From contig CALFAM010000338.1 of NCBI GenBank assembly GCA_937948815.1, positions 1-35,869 on the forward strand: DNA of 35,869 bases. Reading direction: 5' to 3'. Within the stretch, counting starts at the first letter, position 1, and every line of letters starts with the position of its first letter. This DNA comes from an uncultured bacterium. Lineage in GTDB: Bacteria; Acidobacteriota; Thermoanaerobaculia; Multivoradales; J023. The position numbers and the translations under genes were made by a program. The notes under the pieces were generated by a model. The model had not been told where the DNA came from. It saw only the letters and a program-made list of their open reading frames with translations, and did no database searches. Below are positions 8,481 to 17,771 of the stretch, one piece after another.

Positions 8481-10033
8481 TGACGCTTTCCGATGTGTCG
8501 CCTGTCCGGATCCGAACGGCTGCGGGGGCGCTGACCCTCGATCAGCTGCGCACCGTCGCCCACCAAGACGTTCACCTGTTCTTCGATGACGCGGCTTGGC
8601 AGGCGGTCGAGACCTCAAAAAAGACCATTGCTGCGATTCTCGATTCGGGGGCCACGACCTACGGCATCAATACCGGATTCGGACGCCTGGCCCAGACGCG
8701 TATCGCCAGTGAACAGCTCGGCATCTTGCAGCGTAACCTCCTGCTTTCGCACGCCACGGGTGTCGGTGAGCCTCTCGAGGACGATGTCGTCCGCCTGATT
8801 CTGGTGCTCAAGGCGAATGCACTGGCCCAGGGGTATTCGGGGGTTCGCCCCGAAGTGGTCCGCATGCTGCTCGCCTTCCTCGAGCACGACCTGATGCCGG
8901 TGGTTCCGGCGCAAGGCTCGGTGGGTGCATCCGGTGATCTGGCCCCGCTCGCGCATCTTTGCCTGCCCATGATCGGTGAAGGCGAAGCGCGCCTCGGCGG
9001 CGAGCGGTTGGCGGGTGGCGAGGCACTCGCACGCGCCGGCCTCGAGCCCTTGGTGCTGGAGGCCAAGGAAGGCTTGGCACTGCTCAATGGCACCCAGGTG
9101 TCGACCGCGCTGGCATTGGTTGGCCTGTTCGCGGCCGAGCGCAATGCTGCGGCTGCCTTCGTTTCGGGCGCGCTGTCCGTGGATGCGGCCAAGGGCAGCC
9201 GAACGCCGTTCGACCCGCGGATCCAGGCCGTGCGTGGTCAAACTGGACAAATCGCCGCCGCGGAGATTCTACGCACGCTGCTTTGCCAGAGTGACATCGG
9301 ACGCTCTCACGTCCACTGTGATCGGGTCCAGGATCCGTATTCCCTGCGTTGCCAACCCCAGGTCATGGGGGCGTGCCTGGATCAGATGCGCTTTGTCGCG
9401 TCCATCCTCGGGCGGGAGGCCAACGCCGTCTCGGACAATCCCCTGGCCTTCTCTGCGGACGGGGAAGTTCTTTCGGGCGGTAACTTCCACGCCGAGCCCG
9501 TCGCCATGGTGGCGGATGGGCTGGCGCTGGCGATCGCGGAGATCGGCGCGCTGTCGGAGCGGCGAACGGCGCTGCTGATCGACGCCTCGCTCAGCCAGCT
9601 TCCGGCGTTCCTGGTCGACGAGCCGGGCCTCAACTCCGGCTTCATGATCGCCCATGTCACCGCGGCGGCCTTGGCCAGCGAGAACAAGAGCCTTGCCCAC
9701 CCGGCCTGTGTCGACAGCTTGCCGACGTCGGCCAACCAGGAAGATCACGTCAGCATGGCGACCTTCGCGGCGCGGCGTCTGGCGCGCATGAATGCCAACA
9801 CCCGGCGAATCGTCGCGGTCGAGCTCATGGCGGCAGCGCAGGGCATCGACTTCTGCCGGCCGTTGACCACCAGTGATCCGCTGGAGCAAGCCCTTGCCCA
9901 GGTGCGCAGCGTCGCGCCTCGGGTGACAGAAGATCGCTTCTTCGGTCCGGAAATCGAATACGTTGCCGAGCAGATCGCGGCCGGCGCGTTCGATGCGCTC
10001 TCTGGCGAATCCGTCAGAAAGTTCGTCGGCTGA
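8480..10033 (+). CDS. hutH: Histidine ammonia-lyase
   Basis: HutH removes ammonia from L-histidine to give trans-urocanate, the committed first step, and urocanate is also the HutC inducer. The 517-residue protein contains the [13 protein letters not shown] segment and [15 protein letters not shown]. In the latter Ala150-Ser151-Gly152 should cyclise to the MIO electrophile. Also present are [30 protein letters not shown] and the C-terminal [13 protein letters not shown] stretch. The start is fixed by the TGATG overlap with hutF; an upstream in-frame extension to 8375 would lie within hutF and is not plausible. It ends 34 bases before the stop of the convergent membrane-protein gene. Confidence 0.97.
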   Translation: MTLSDVSPVRIRTAAGALTLDQLRTVAHQDVHLFFDDAAWQAVETSKKTIAAILDSGATTYGINTGFGRLAQTRIASEQLGILQRNLLLSHATGVGEPLEDDVVRLILVLKANALAQGYSGVRPEVVRMLLAFLEHDLMPVVPAQGSVGASGDLAPLAHLCLPMIGEGEARLGGERLAGGEALARAGLEPLVLEAKEGLALLNGTQVSTALALVGLFAAERNAAAAFVSGALSVDAAKGSRTPFDPRIQAVRGQTGQIAAAEILRTLLCQSDIGRSHVHCDRVQDPYSLRCQPQVMGACLDQMRFVASILGREANAVSDNPLAFSADGEVLSGGNFHAEPVAMVADGLALAIAEIGALSERRTALLIDASLSQLPAFLVDEPGLNSGFMIAHVTAAALASENKSLAHPACVDSLPTSANQEDHVSMATFAARRLARMNANTRRIVAVELMAAAQGIDFCRPLTTSDPLEQALAQVRSVAPRVTEDRFFGPEIEYVAEQIAAGAFDALSGESVRKFVG

Positions 10034-10067
10034 GCCGGCTGTCGACCGCGCGGCGTGTGGCCCAGTG

Positions 10068-11498
10068 CTACAGGTACACCCAGTTGAGGTTCTCGCGTCG
10101 CTGCCGGTACAGAAGACCGACAAAGTGAACGCTGGCGAGCATCAGGAAGGGAGCAGCCATGAATGCGACCAGGAACCCTGTGGCCGCGCTCGCCGCAAAG
10201 GCTGCTTGTCCGGCCAGCAAGACCAGCACGCCGAGCAGGAAGAGCTGAAGCAAGAAGATCAACGCGGGACGCCCGGACATCAGGAAGGCGCGAATGTGGA
10301 GGTCGGGTCGAAACGCCAAGGTCCAGCGTTCGTAGATTGCGATCGCCCCGGCCGTCATGAGCCACAGGCAGATGCAGACGCAACCAATCAGGAGCGCCCA
10401 AGCGACGCCGAGGAGCGGGTGCACTTCAGTCAGCCCGACGCCGGCAACCAAGAGGCCGAGGACATTGAAGAGAATGGACGGCACGATCCCCGCGGCGAAG
10501 ACGCAGAGGATCTCACCAACGTGCCGGAAGAAGCCGCCGAACTGGGGGGATTGGCTCAACCTGTCGCCGCCACGTGCCGTTTCTCGAATGACCTCGAAGA
10601 TCATGGTCGGCAGCACGACCATCGAGATCAGTGCGCCGATGATCGGAATTAGCGGCACGATGGTCAGGATGATCAGTGCGATCAGCGCGAATCCTCGGAG
10701 CGGATAGAAGAAGCTCGCGACAAAAGCGGACATTGATAGCCCCTGCTGAGCCGATGGAGCCTTGGCCTTTGGGTTGGCGTACGGATTGATCGGCGCGGAC
10801 GCCGGATCGCTCGGTCGGCCCGCAGCGTTGGCGTCCACGCTCGCGTGCCCTGCTGTCGAGGCACCCGGGTTCGGCGCTGTCTGGTATGGGGCGCCCTGGG
10901 GTAGATCGCCCTGGTAGACGTCACCTTGATCGACATCACCCTGGTAGACATCGCCGCCCTGTGGAGGTGCCGCGGGAGGAGCATCCACACGTGGCGCCAG
11001 CGGGATGATGTCATCGTCCCCGGCTGGTGGCGTCGGCGGTGCGTTCACAGCTTCGGGCGCGATCCGTTGGCCGAGCGCCGTGGCCAGCTCGACGATCTCG
11101 CACGGAAGGCTTCGTGGCACCTGGCCCTCCAGAAAGTCGGCGGTGGCACGATCGATGGTCAGATCACCGGCTTGCTGGCAAAGAAGTCGACCCAACAAGC
11201 GTACGTTCGAGACGCTCGAATGGGTGCGCTCGATCGGAAAGGCATCGAGCTCGATCTTGTTCGGGGTGAGCAGGAAGGGCTGGGCCTGGCCGCGCAGGCT
11301 GAGGAGGACGTAGAGCTCCTCGTGATCGCGCTCCCGCTTGGTGAAGATGGCCAGGCCGGCAAGGGATCCGTAGGTGTGCTTCTGACCATGGGGGAACAGC
11401 TCGAAGCCGCCCGTTGCCGCACGCATTCGAAAGCGAATCAGTGGTTGGTAGGCGGACTGCGGCGGTGTCGAAGGAACGTCGAATACATCAATTGCCAT
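10068..11498 (-). CDS. Membrane protein of unknown function with soluble N-domain and repeat linker
   Basis: I do not recognise this 476-residue protein. Residues 1-150 look soluble and contain no signal peptide. Residues 150-255 are a Pro/Ala/Gly/Gln-rich linker containing four five-residue repeats of the GDVYQ kind (residues 182-201). Residues about 268-465 hold five or so hydrophobic segments (about 268-300, 328-354, 362-390, 411-431, 434-463), and the basic loop FVGLLYRQRREN follows the last. The layout suggests an inner-membrane protein whose cytoplasmic domain is tethered by a flexible linker. The cytosolic N-domain has an ELYVLLSLRG...FLLTPNKIELD stretch that may be a small beta domain. 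It stands alone between convergent hutH and the leftward hydrolase gene, so context gives no role. Confidence 0.8.
   Translation of the reverse strand: MAIDVFDVPSTPPQSAYQPLIRFRMRAATGGFELFPHGQKHTYGSLAGLAIFTKRERDHEELYVLLSLRGQAQPFLLTPNKIELDAFPIERTHSSVSNVRLLGRLLCQQAGDLTIDRATADFLEGQVPRSLPCEIVELATALGQRIAPEAVNAPPTPPAGDDDIIPLAPRVDAPPAAPPQGGDVYQGDVDQGDVYQGDLPQGAPYQTAPNPGASTAGHASVDANAAGRPSDPASAPINPYANPKAKAPSAQQGLSMSAFVASFFYPLRGFALIALIILTIVPLIPIIGALISMVVLPTMIFEVIRETARGGDRLSQSPQFGGFFRHVGEILCVFAAGIVPSILFNVLGLLVAGVGLTEVHPLLGVAWALLIGCVCICLWLMTAGAIAIYERWTLAFRPDLHIRAFLMSGRPALIFLLQLFLLGVLVLLAGQAAFAASAATGFLVAFMAAPFLMLASVHFVGLLYRQRRENLNWVYL
10896..10955. repeat. Four 15-bp tandem repeats in the membrane-protein linker
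   Basis: The 60 bases encode four consecutive pentapeptides GDVYQ, GDVDQ, GDVYQ and GDLPQ on the leftward strand. The DNA units have diverged by a few bases each. They resemble, in unit length and copy number but not in sequence, the repeat in the hutC tail. Confidence 0.75.
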
Positions 11499-11805
11499 TT
11501 GAAATACTCCTCAGCTCGACGCGCGCCTTGCTTGAAGGGCGATCGAATCCAATGGACGGCAGCATTTCTGCCGAGCGAGCCCCATGCCGAAAACGCGGGC
11601 TGCCGCGGCCCCGCTGCTACCGAGGCATGGCAATAGGGCACCATCGACGCCCGATTGATGGCGTGGCTCCAGGCACTAAGCGGGCGGTCAAGGGTTTTTC
11701 TACCTGCCGGTCAGGTTTAGCATACGGCTATCCCACCGAGTACATTCACCCTCGCGTGATGCGCTCCGGGCGTGCTCGTGAGGGTTGGTCCGCTCGGTCG
11801 CGATC
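11499..11805. other. No supported gene
   Basis: This intergenic stretch lies before the membrane-protein start and after the hydrolase stop, both leftward. It holds a small 5-bp inverted repeat (ACCTG/CAGGT near 11702-11716) and a T5 run. I can support no gene, promoter or terminator here. Confidence 0.4.
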
Positions 11806-12615
11806 TTATTGCGGAGCACGGTGCGAGAAGACGACGCCATCACAGAAGTTACCGATGGCTGTGGGAATGTCTTGGGACGCGACGGATACGCTGTGGCAGC
11901 GCGGCAGCATGCGGGCATAGAGATCGGAAACCTCGGCTGGATGAACGGGGTCGTCGCCTCGTACGAGGAGCGTCGGCACGTCGACCGTCGCGAGATCCGC
12001 GGCGGTTCGGAAAGGTTGGGTTCCCGAAGCAATAAACCGACTCGTGGCCGCAACGCTTGGTCCATCAAATGTTTCCGTCATGGCCAGGGCCTTTTGGCGG
12101 ATCGGCGCCGGCAGGTTCTCGTAGAGCGGTCTGAGGACACCGACACCTTCTGCCGGCGCACGGCTCGCCACGGCGTCCATTCCTGAGAAGATCTCCTCTT
12201 GTTGTGCCGTATAGCCTTCTTCTTCGCCCGCGTAGCATGGCGTGACGAGAACCAGTCCTTCGACTCGGCTCGGATTCGCGAGGGCGAAGGCGATAGCCGC
12301 GCCCGCACCGCTCGACATGCCTCCGACCACGGCCGTGTCGACGTGCACGTGCGTCAACAGCGCGCGGACATCGGCGGCCAATCCTTCGAAGGTCAACGGT
12401 GCCGAGCCTTGCCCTTTGCAGCACCATCGAAGGTCGGGCACGATGATCCGGTAGCGTTCGCGAAGCGGTGCAACCAGCGGAAGCGCGGCACGATGATCGG
12501 CCATGCCGCCGTGCAACATGATGATGGCAGGTCCTTCGCCTGCTTCCTTCGCGCCGAGGCGCATGCCTTCACTTTCGAAGAAGAATTCGCGCATGGGTCG
12601 TTCCTCCGTGCTCAT
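11806..12615 (-). CDS. Alpha/beta-hydrolase-fold protein lacking the usual catalytic histidine
   Basis: The 269-residue protein has the alpha/beta-hydrolase fold of the MhpC/esterase type. The oxyanion-hole segment IIMLHGGMADHR is at about 31-42, the nucleophile elbow GGMSSGAG places Ser101, and the acid segment is LLVRGDDPVHPAE (Asp221/Asp222). Relatives usually read S-H-D-I-P near the end, with the histidine completing the triad. Here the segment is ASQDIPTAIG, with Gln248 in that place (codon CAA, one base from His), and RGHG-type text after the second strand is replaced by KGQGS. There is no signal peptide. It may be inactive or altered in catalysis, or a sequencing or annotation effect may be involved. 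Substrate is unknown. An upstream in-frame ATG pair (MSTEERPMRE) gives two close starts. Confidence 0.85.
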   Translation of the reverse strand: MSTEERPMREFFFESEGMRLGAKEAGEGPAIIMLHGGMADHRAALPLVAPLRERYRIIVPDLRWCCKGQGSAPLTFEGLAADVRALLTHVHVDTAVVGGMSSGAGAAIAFALANPSRVEGLVLVTPCYAGEEEGYTAQQEEIFSGMDAVASRAPAEGVGVLRPLYENLPAPIRQKALAMTETFDGPSVAATSRFIASGTQPFRTAADLATVDVPTLLVRGDDPVHPAEVSDLYARMLPRCHSVSVASQDIPTAIGNFCDGVVFSHRAPQ

Positions 12616-12950
12616 CGGGCTGTGCGGCGCGTTCGTAGCCGCTCAACGATTTCGTGTAGAACGTCCAGCGTCCACCGCCTGCGTCCCAAAGCAGGTCGGT
12701 GGTCCATCGGCTCGTGGCGTCACCGAGACGCGGTTCTCGACCGGGACCGTGCTTTCGAGCAGAACACCGCGCAGCCGACATCGTGCGCAGGTCTCATGAG
12801 GAGAATGCGACAGGTACGACGAATTACCCCTCGATCAGCGCGCGCTGTCGGTGGCTGTGCGAATGGATAGCTGTCGTTCGGGTCCGGTGTTGATAGCACA
12901 CGTGTGACAACCACCGACCGGGGCCTGTTCGAGGCGAAGCAAGCGCCGAG
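12616..12950. other. No supported gene
   Basis: This lies between the hydrolase start and the stop of the leftward AraC-type regulator. Short frames cross it on both strands without recognisable motifs. It should contain the hydrolase promoter, but I cannot point to convincing elements. Confidence 0.4.
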
Positions 12951-13811
12951 CTAGCCGGATTCGGTCGCCTCGACGAGGCGTCGGTATTGCCTCGGCGTCA
13001 AGCTCGTCTCGGCGCGAAACCCTCGATTCATGTGGCTCTGATCGCAGAAGCCGCAGTCGAGAGCGGCACCTGCGAGGTCGAGACTGCGTCCCTGGAGAAC
13101 GGCCTGCTCGATCGCCTCTTGCATACCGATGACCTTCCGTTGGAGAACGATCCGACTCAGCGTGCGGCCTCGGCAGCGCTTGATGACGCGGGCCAGGTGG
13201 CTCGGATGAAGGCCGAGCTCCGCAGCCAAAGCGGTCAGCGTCGGCGGTTCCCGCCAGTGGGTTTCCAGCCAAGGGTCGAGCCCCTCGAGCCAAGGTGGAT
13301 CGGACGCGGTGCCCGCCTGCTGTCCCGCGTCGAAACTGAGCACGATCAAAAGCTGCGCGAGATCGTCGAGGGAGGCCGGCCGGCGGGAGTGTCGTGGGTC
13401 CATGCGGTGGCGAAGCTCGCGAACCGCAACCCGGCCCCGGGGCGATGGCTGCGTGGCCAGCGGCCGGCGGCTCGGGAGCCGATCGGCGGTGCTGTCGGGC
13501 AGCTCGAAGTCGATGATCAGGTGGCGACCGGCTTCTTCATGATGCTCGCCATGCGCGACGTTGGGCGGATAGAGAATCAGCGTGCCTGGCGTTCGCAGGT
13601 GCTGTTCCTGGTCGAAGGACTCGACATACCGACCGCCCAGGACGAAGCAAAGATGTCGACGGGCGTGTTGGTGCGCGGGCAGGCGGGTTCCGGCCTCATA
13701 GGTGGCCTCGCGGAGGTAGACACCATCCGTCGACTCGGCTTCGCGACGAGCGCGGCCGCGGTATCCGTATCGGTGGGTACGATCGGCCTGCGTCTGGTGC
13801 GGGCTGGACAT
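12951..13811 (-). CDS. AraC-family transcriptional regulator
   Basis: The product from the ATG at 13811 is 286 residues. An N-terminal cupin-like sensing domain (EAGTRLPAHQHARRHLCFVLGG, then YPPNVAHGEHHEEAGRHLIIDFEL) precedes a C-terminal AraC double helix-turn-helix (LTALAAELGLHPSHLARVIKRC, then LAGAALDCGFCDQSHMNRGFR and LTPRQYRRLV). The ligand is unknown. The histidines in the cupin part could bind metal, but the sequence does not prove it. The frame is open far upstream to 14519, overlapping the divergent gene; that extension is an arginine-rich shadow and I reject it. An ATG at 13922 is the main alternative start. No good ribosome binding site decides between the two. The divergent periplasmic-protein gene starts at 13976, so it is the most likely target. 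Confidence 0.88.
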   Translation of the reverse strand: MSSPHQTQADRTHRYGYRGRARREAESTDGVYLREATYEAGTRLPAHQHARRHLCFVLGGRYVESFDQEQHLRTPGTLILYPPNVAHGEHHEEAGRHLIIDFELPDSTADRLPSRRPLATQPSPRGRVAVRELRHRMDPRHSRRPASLDDLAQLLIVLSFDAGQQAGTASDPPWLEGLDPWLETHWREPPTLTALAAELGLHPSHLARVIKRCRGRTLSRIVLQRKVIGMQEAIEQAVLQGRSLDLAGAALDCGFCDQSHMNRGFRAETSLTPRQYRRLVEATESG

Positions 13812-13975
13812 CGAACGCGAATACGGCGGGTTCACCGTCCGGGTTTCGCCGGCAGGGGTGCGTCGCTTGATGCAAGTCTGGTCCAAGACGGGCTTGTCGC
13901 GTCTGCCTAGGCTCGTGGTCATGGCCGGTGAGCGGGCGAGGACACGTCCGAGATGCCGGCAAGGAGATGACGACC

Positions 13976-15304
13976 ATGTTTGCGAGATCGAAGCGCGTGA
14001 TCCTGCTCCCGGCACTCTGTCTGCTTGCAACGGCCCCAGCGCTCGCTGCGCAGCGAAAGGCCAGCGAGCCTCCCTGGTACGAACCCTACCGGCTGGCTGC
14101 TTTGGCGCTTGGCGAGGGGCGCCTGTCGGACGCCGCGAGCAAGCTGCTCGATGCTGCTCTCGCACCTCCGGATCCGGATGCGGAGTCGGTGCTCTTCGCG
14201 GCGACGCTGTGGGTTTCTTCCGGAGACATTGACCGGGCCACCGCAGCGGTCGATCGCGCGATCGATGCGGGCTGGCGTGATGCCGATCTCCTCGAGCACC
14301 TGCCCGCCCTCGCGCCGGTGCGCGAACGGGAAGGCTGGGATGCCCGCATGGCGCGAGTGCGCGCGTCGATTGTCGAGCACCGCGCCGCCGTGGCAAGGCC
14401 GGATCTCCTCGATGAGCTCTCGACGCGGTGGCAGCGTGATCAGTCCGCGCACGAAGCATGGGCACGTGCATCGCAAGCCCTCGGTGACGACGCGTCCGCA
14501 GCGGATCGGGAGCGCGCATTTGCGCCGCTCGAAGCGGTCCTGGAGGCGAACCAAGAACGGCTGTTGGAAATGGTCGATACGGTTGGGTGGCCGGGGCAGA
14601 CGCTGGTTGGTGAAGACGGAGCCAAGCTGGCCTGGAGCCTCGCCCAACACGCGCCGAGCATTGCGTTCAAACGGTACTTTCTCCACCATCTCGCCGGTGC
14701 CGTCGCGGATGGCGAGGCTCCCTCGGCCCACTATGCCGAGCTGCACGATCGCATCGCCCGAGATACCTGGGAGAAGCAGCGCTTTGGCGCATCGTGGAAC
14801 GCGGGCGAGCCTGATCCGATGGTCGATGCTTCGCGGGTCGATCGTCGGCGTGCCCGCTTGGGTCTCCGCCAACCGATCGCGTTCTATGGGGCAGCGCATG
14901 AGGCCGCGTATACCGTACTCACTGAAGCCGAGGCCGCGGAACGGGCTGCGGTCGCACGGAGAGCTGCCGCCGACCACATGGCTGACTTCTGGCAGGCCGT
15001 GGCTGCGGACGACCGGGCTCGTGGCCGAGCGTCTTTCGTGGCCGCGAGCGCCTTCCACGGGGACCTCGACAGCGAGGTTCTGTTCCGGGCCGCGGTCGCG
15101 CTTGCCGGGCAGCCGGATCCGTCATCCCATCGCCTGAGTCTGCGGGTGTTGAACGTGCTCGTCGGTCGCCCATGGCGCCACCGATTCACCCTGCCGAGCG
15201 ATCCCCGCCTACAAGCACTTCACACGCTCGGAGGCTGGTCGAACCTGTTGATCGAGCTCGACCGCTCCGCGCCCCGTCCGTCGTCGATCAGCGGAAGGCG
15301 CTGA
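13976..15304 (+). CDS. Exported TPR-like protein of unknown function
   Basis: The 442-residue protein starts with a clear Sec signal peptide (MFARSKR, a leucine/alanine core, then APALAAQ). I chose the ATG at 13976 because AGGAG at 13962-13966 sits nine bases before it; the upstream ATG at 13967 abuts that motif. The mature part is alpha-helical and alanine-rich. Residues around 40-130 look like degenerate TPR helices (VLFAATLWVSSGDIDRATAA, DRAIDAGWRDADLLEHLPAL). The rest contains no motif I know. It is probably periplasmic and divergent from the AraC-type regulator. Its last 17 bases overlap the end of the convergent hexosaminidase gene. Confidence 0.8.
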   Translation: MFARSKRVILLPALCLLATAPALAAQRKASEPPWYEPYRLAALALGEGRLSDAASKLLDAALAPPDPDAESVLFAATLWVSSGDIDRATAAVDRAIDAGWRDADLLEHLPALAPVREREGWDARMARVRASIVEHRAAVARPDLLDELSTRWQRDQSAHEAWARASQALGDDASAADRERAFAPLEAVLEANQERLLEMVDTVGWPGQTLVGEDGAKLAWSLAQHAPSIAFKRYFLHHLAGAVADGEAPSAHYAELHDRIARDTWEKQRFGASWNAGEPDPMVDASRVDRRRARLGLRQPIAFYGAAHEAAYTVLTEAEAAERAAVARRAAADHMADFWQAVAADDRARGRASFVAASAFHGDLDSEVLFRAAVALAGQPDPSSHRLSLRVLNVLVGRPWRHRFTLPSDPRLQALHTLGGWSNLLIELDRSAPRPSSISGRR

Positions 15305-17771
15305 GCTCGACGAGATGGAGCCCCGGGTTGGCGCTGTTATAAAGCAGGTTGATGCGCAAGAAGCGCGTCTCGGTCGGGGGAATGGAGTGTGCGTAGCCGT
15401 CGATGTCGGCGACTTCGGTGTTGGTGCGAAAGTCGACGAGCTCGAACCAGCTCACGCCGTCGAGGGAACCGTCGATGGTGTACTGGTAGTAGCGCCTACC
15501 GTCCCAGAAGTTGTAGACCTGAAGCTTGCTGACGCTCTCGGTCGCGTCCAGGTCGACCATGACCCAAACGTGCTCATCGGTATGGCCACCCCACTGCTCC
15601 CAGAGGGTGACGCGACCGTTGGTGGCAAGTGCCGCGCGGCCAGGCGCCAGCGACTCATTGCTGGCCCAGGTGTCTTTGCCAGTCGTCAGACTGGGGAGGT
15701 TGACGATCTGGAAGTAGGTCTCGCGAAACGCCTGGCCTACTGAAGCATCGTGCTGGTCGAAGAGCTGGGCGCGAAGCGTCGTCGTCCGATCCATCGTGAC
15801 GGGATCCGTATAACGGGGCGAAGCCGGGCCGGGCTCGGTGCCGTCGAGGGTGTAGCGGATCGTATGCCGCGGGCGAGTTGCCGATAGCGCGATCGTGAGT
15901 GAGTCTTCGAAGCGAAGCTTCTCCCAACTTCCGACCGGCAGCTCCTTCCACAAACCGCTCGCCGACGCGGAGATCGGCGCCAGAACGTAGCGCTGACGAA
16001 GAGGCAGGCCAACCGGCTGGTTGTCTGCGTCGAAGGCTTGCACGAACAGTGTGTGGGAGTCGGTGAGCGTGAGCGGCTCCTGCCAGAGACGAGATGCTGG
16101 GTTCAGCTCACGGCTGTCCAGGGCGTAGCGCAAGGTGATGCCGTCGAGGGCTGGGTCGACATCGACCGTGACCGAATCGCGGAACCAGCGATGTTCGAGG
16201 AAATTCCCTTCACGGACGGCGCGCAAGGCCATGCCGGTTTCGCGCACCGAAAATGGGCGGAGCATCTTCGAAAGGGTTTGATCCGTATGCTCGAGAGCAT
16301 TCCGAAAGCGCTCGAAGCTCGGGGGTTCGTTGCTCCACAGGCGTGCGGCCATGGCCGGTAGTCGCCGACGAAGGCGTGGGAGCTCATTGACGGCATGTTG
16401 CTCCCAGGCGCACAGGGTGGCGCCGAGGACACGGTTACTCGGGCGGATCTCTGAGCCACTGAATGTGTCCGAGTCGATCGCCCAGCTCTCCCAGCGGCGA
16501 ACGTTCCAATGGCGGTAGATGTAGTCCGGTTGCCACTTGCGATTGTTGACCACATAGAGAGGCTTGAAGGATGCGTTGACGACGCGGAAGCCATCGTCGA
16601 CGAGGTGCTGCGGGTCGTAGTACTGCGACTCCCAGGCCATCACGATCAGATCGCGGGGCAGAGCGAGGGCGCCATCGGCACTGAAGCCGGCCCACACCAT
16701 CGTTTCCTTGCCGTGCGCCTGGACCATGCCGTGCAGCCGGATGAGGAAGTGGCGGAACAGCTCGTCGAGGTTGGGGAGGTCGTGCGCGGCCATGTAGGCG
16801 ACCGTCTCCGGATCCTCGCCCATGCCAACGAAGAAAGCTTCGTCACCACCGATGTGAATGTACGGAGAATGGGTGAAGACGGCGGCCAGCTCGCCGATGA
16901 GCACTTCGAGGGCAGCGTAGGCCCGCTCGCTGCCCATGCTGATGGTGAACGGATTCTGGCTCGGATCACCGATCCCAAAGGTGTCGGGCATCTTGGCGAC
17001 CATCTGCGTCGCGTGCCCAGGTACGTCGATTTCAGGAATCAGCGTGACGCCGCGGTCGAAGGCATAGGCATTGAGCGCGCGGAGCTGCTCGAGAGAATAG
17101 CTGCGGCCCTCCGTTGCCAGATCGGGGAAGGCGGTGGAAGGGAAAGTGAACGATTGATCGTCGGTGAGATGAAGATGGAGGTAGTTGACCTTGTACCACT
17201 TGCAGAGCTCGATGATCTCACGGAGTGTGTTGACGTCGTGCCACTTGCGGGCGAGATCGATCATCACACTGCGGTAGGGCCGGGCGGGCTGATCATCCAC
17301 CTCCATTCGGGGTAGCGTGTGTTGGTCGTCGATCGATTGCAGCAAGGTGACGAGTCCCATGGACACGGCTCGGTAGCTGCCACCTTCGACCGTGATGCCG
17401 TTGCCGATGCGGAGAGCGTACTGATCGCCGGAAAGGCTAGGGTCGATGGTCAGGCGCAGCGTTGGGGCCTGCGTGCCGGGGTCGCCGTGGAGACCGGTGA
17501 GTCGGTAGAGATCGCGCTGAAAGATCGATGTCAGAGGTTGAAGCTGTGCATCGTCGACAGACAGATCGAGGCCGGCAGCGATGCTCAGGTTTCCTACCTC
17601 GAGTCGGACCTCGGAAGGTTGCGGGATCACCGTTGGTGTAGTGATCTCGGGCCGGTCTTCGGTACGACAGCCCAGAAAGGCCGCAAGGGGCAGGAACGCG
17701 ATTGCCGCGGCGGCACGGTGCGACAAGCGCATGGCTGCTCGTCGCGGACGCGAGCGGTACTCATTCACCAT
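15288..17771 (-). CDS. GH20 beta-N-acetylhexosaminidase lipoprotein
   Basis: This is an exported glycoside hydrolase family 20 enzyme that should remove terminal N-acetylhexosamine from chitin oligosaccharides or related glycans. The ATG at 17771 has AAGGG seven bases upstream and overlaps the preceding stop; 17732 is an alternative. A lipoprotein signal ends at LAAFLGC (Cys35). A GH20b-like N-domain (about 45-150) leads into the catalytic barrel, with SVMIDLARKWHD, LHLHLTDDQSF, IPEIDVPGHATQM and HIGGDEAFF. Asp310-Glu311 is the catalytic pair. After the barrel come two chitobiase-C/CHB_HEX_C-like modules, the clearer one with IRYTLDGTEPGPASPRYTDP, then a C-terminal F5/8-type C-like carbohydrate-binding domain. 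With 827 residues it is longer than minimal GH20 enzymes because of these modules. It is translationally coupled to the amidohydrolase upstream. Confidence 0.94.
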   Translation of the reverse strand: MVNEYRSRPRRAAMRLSHRAAAAIAFLPLAAFLGCRTEDRPEITTPTVIPQPSEVRLEVGNLSIAAGLDLSVDDAQLQPLTSIFQRDLYRLTGLHGDPGTQAPTLRLTIDPSLSGDQYALRIGNGITVEGGSYRAVSMGLVTLLQSIDDQHTLPRMEVDDQPARPYRSVMIDLARKWHDVNTLREIIELCKWYKVNYLHLHLTDDQSFTFPSTAFPDLATEGRSYSLEQLRALNAYAFDRGVTLIPEIDVPGHATQMVAKMPDTFGIGDPSQNPFTISMGSERAYAALEVLIGELAAVFTHSPYIHIGGDEAFFVGMGEDPETVAYMAAHDLPNLDELFRHFLIRLHGMVQAHGKETMVWAGFSADGALALPRDLIVMAWESQYYDPQHLVDDGFRVVNASFKPLYVVNNRKWQPDYIYRHWNVRRWESWAIDSDTFSGSEIRPSNRVLGATLCAWEQHAVNELPRLRRRLPAMAARLWSNEPPSFERFRNALEHTDQTLSKMLRPFSVRETGMALRAVREGNFLEHRWFRDSVTVDVDPALDGITLRYALDSRELNPASRLWQEPLTLTDSHTLFVQAFDADNQPVGLPLRQRYVLAPISASASGLWKELPVGSWEKLRFEDSLTIALSATRPRHTIRYTLDGTEPGPASPRYTDPVTMDRTTTLRAQLFDQHDASVGQAFRETYFQIVNLPSLTTGKDTWASNESLAPGRAALATNGRVTLWEQWGGHTDEHVWVMVDLDATESVSKLQVYNFWDGRRYYQYTIDGSLDGVSWFELVDFRTNTEVADIDGYAHSIPPTETRFLRINLLYNSANPGLHLVELSAFR

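Noticed and set aside
11702..11716. Short inverted repeat near a T5 run as a terminator for the hydrolase
   Set aside because: The stem is only five bases and, on the leftward strand, it is followed by A residues rather than T.
13812..14519. N-terminal extension of the AraC-type regulator to 14519
   Set aside because: The extension is Arg/Pro/Ala-rich without domains and lies antisense to the exported TPR-like protein, which has its own signal peptide and ribosome binding site.
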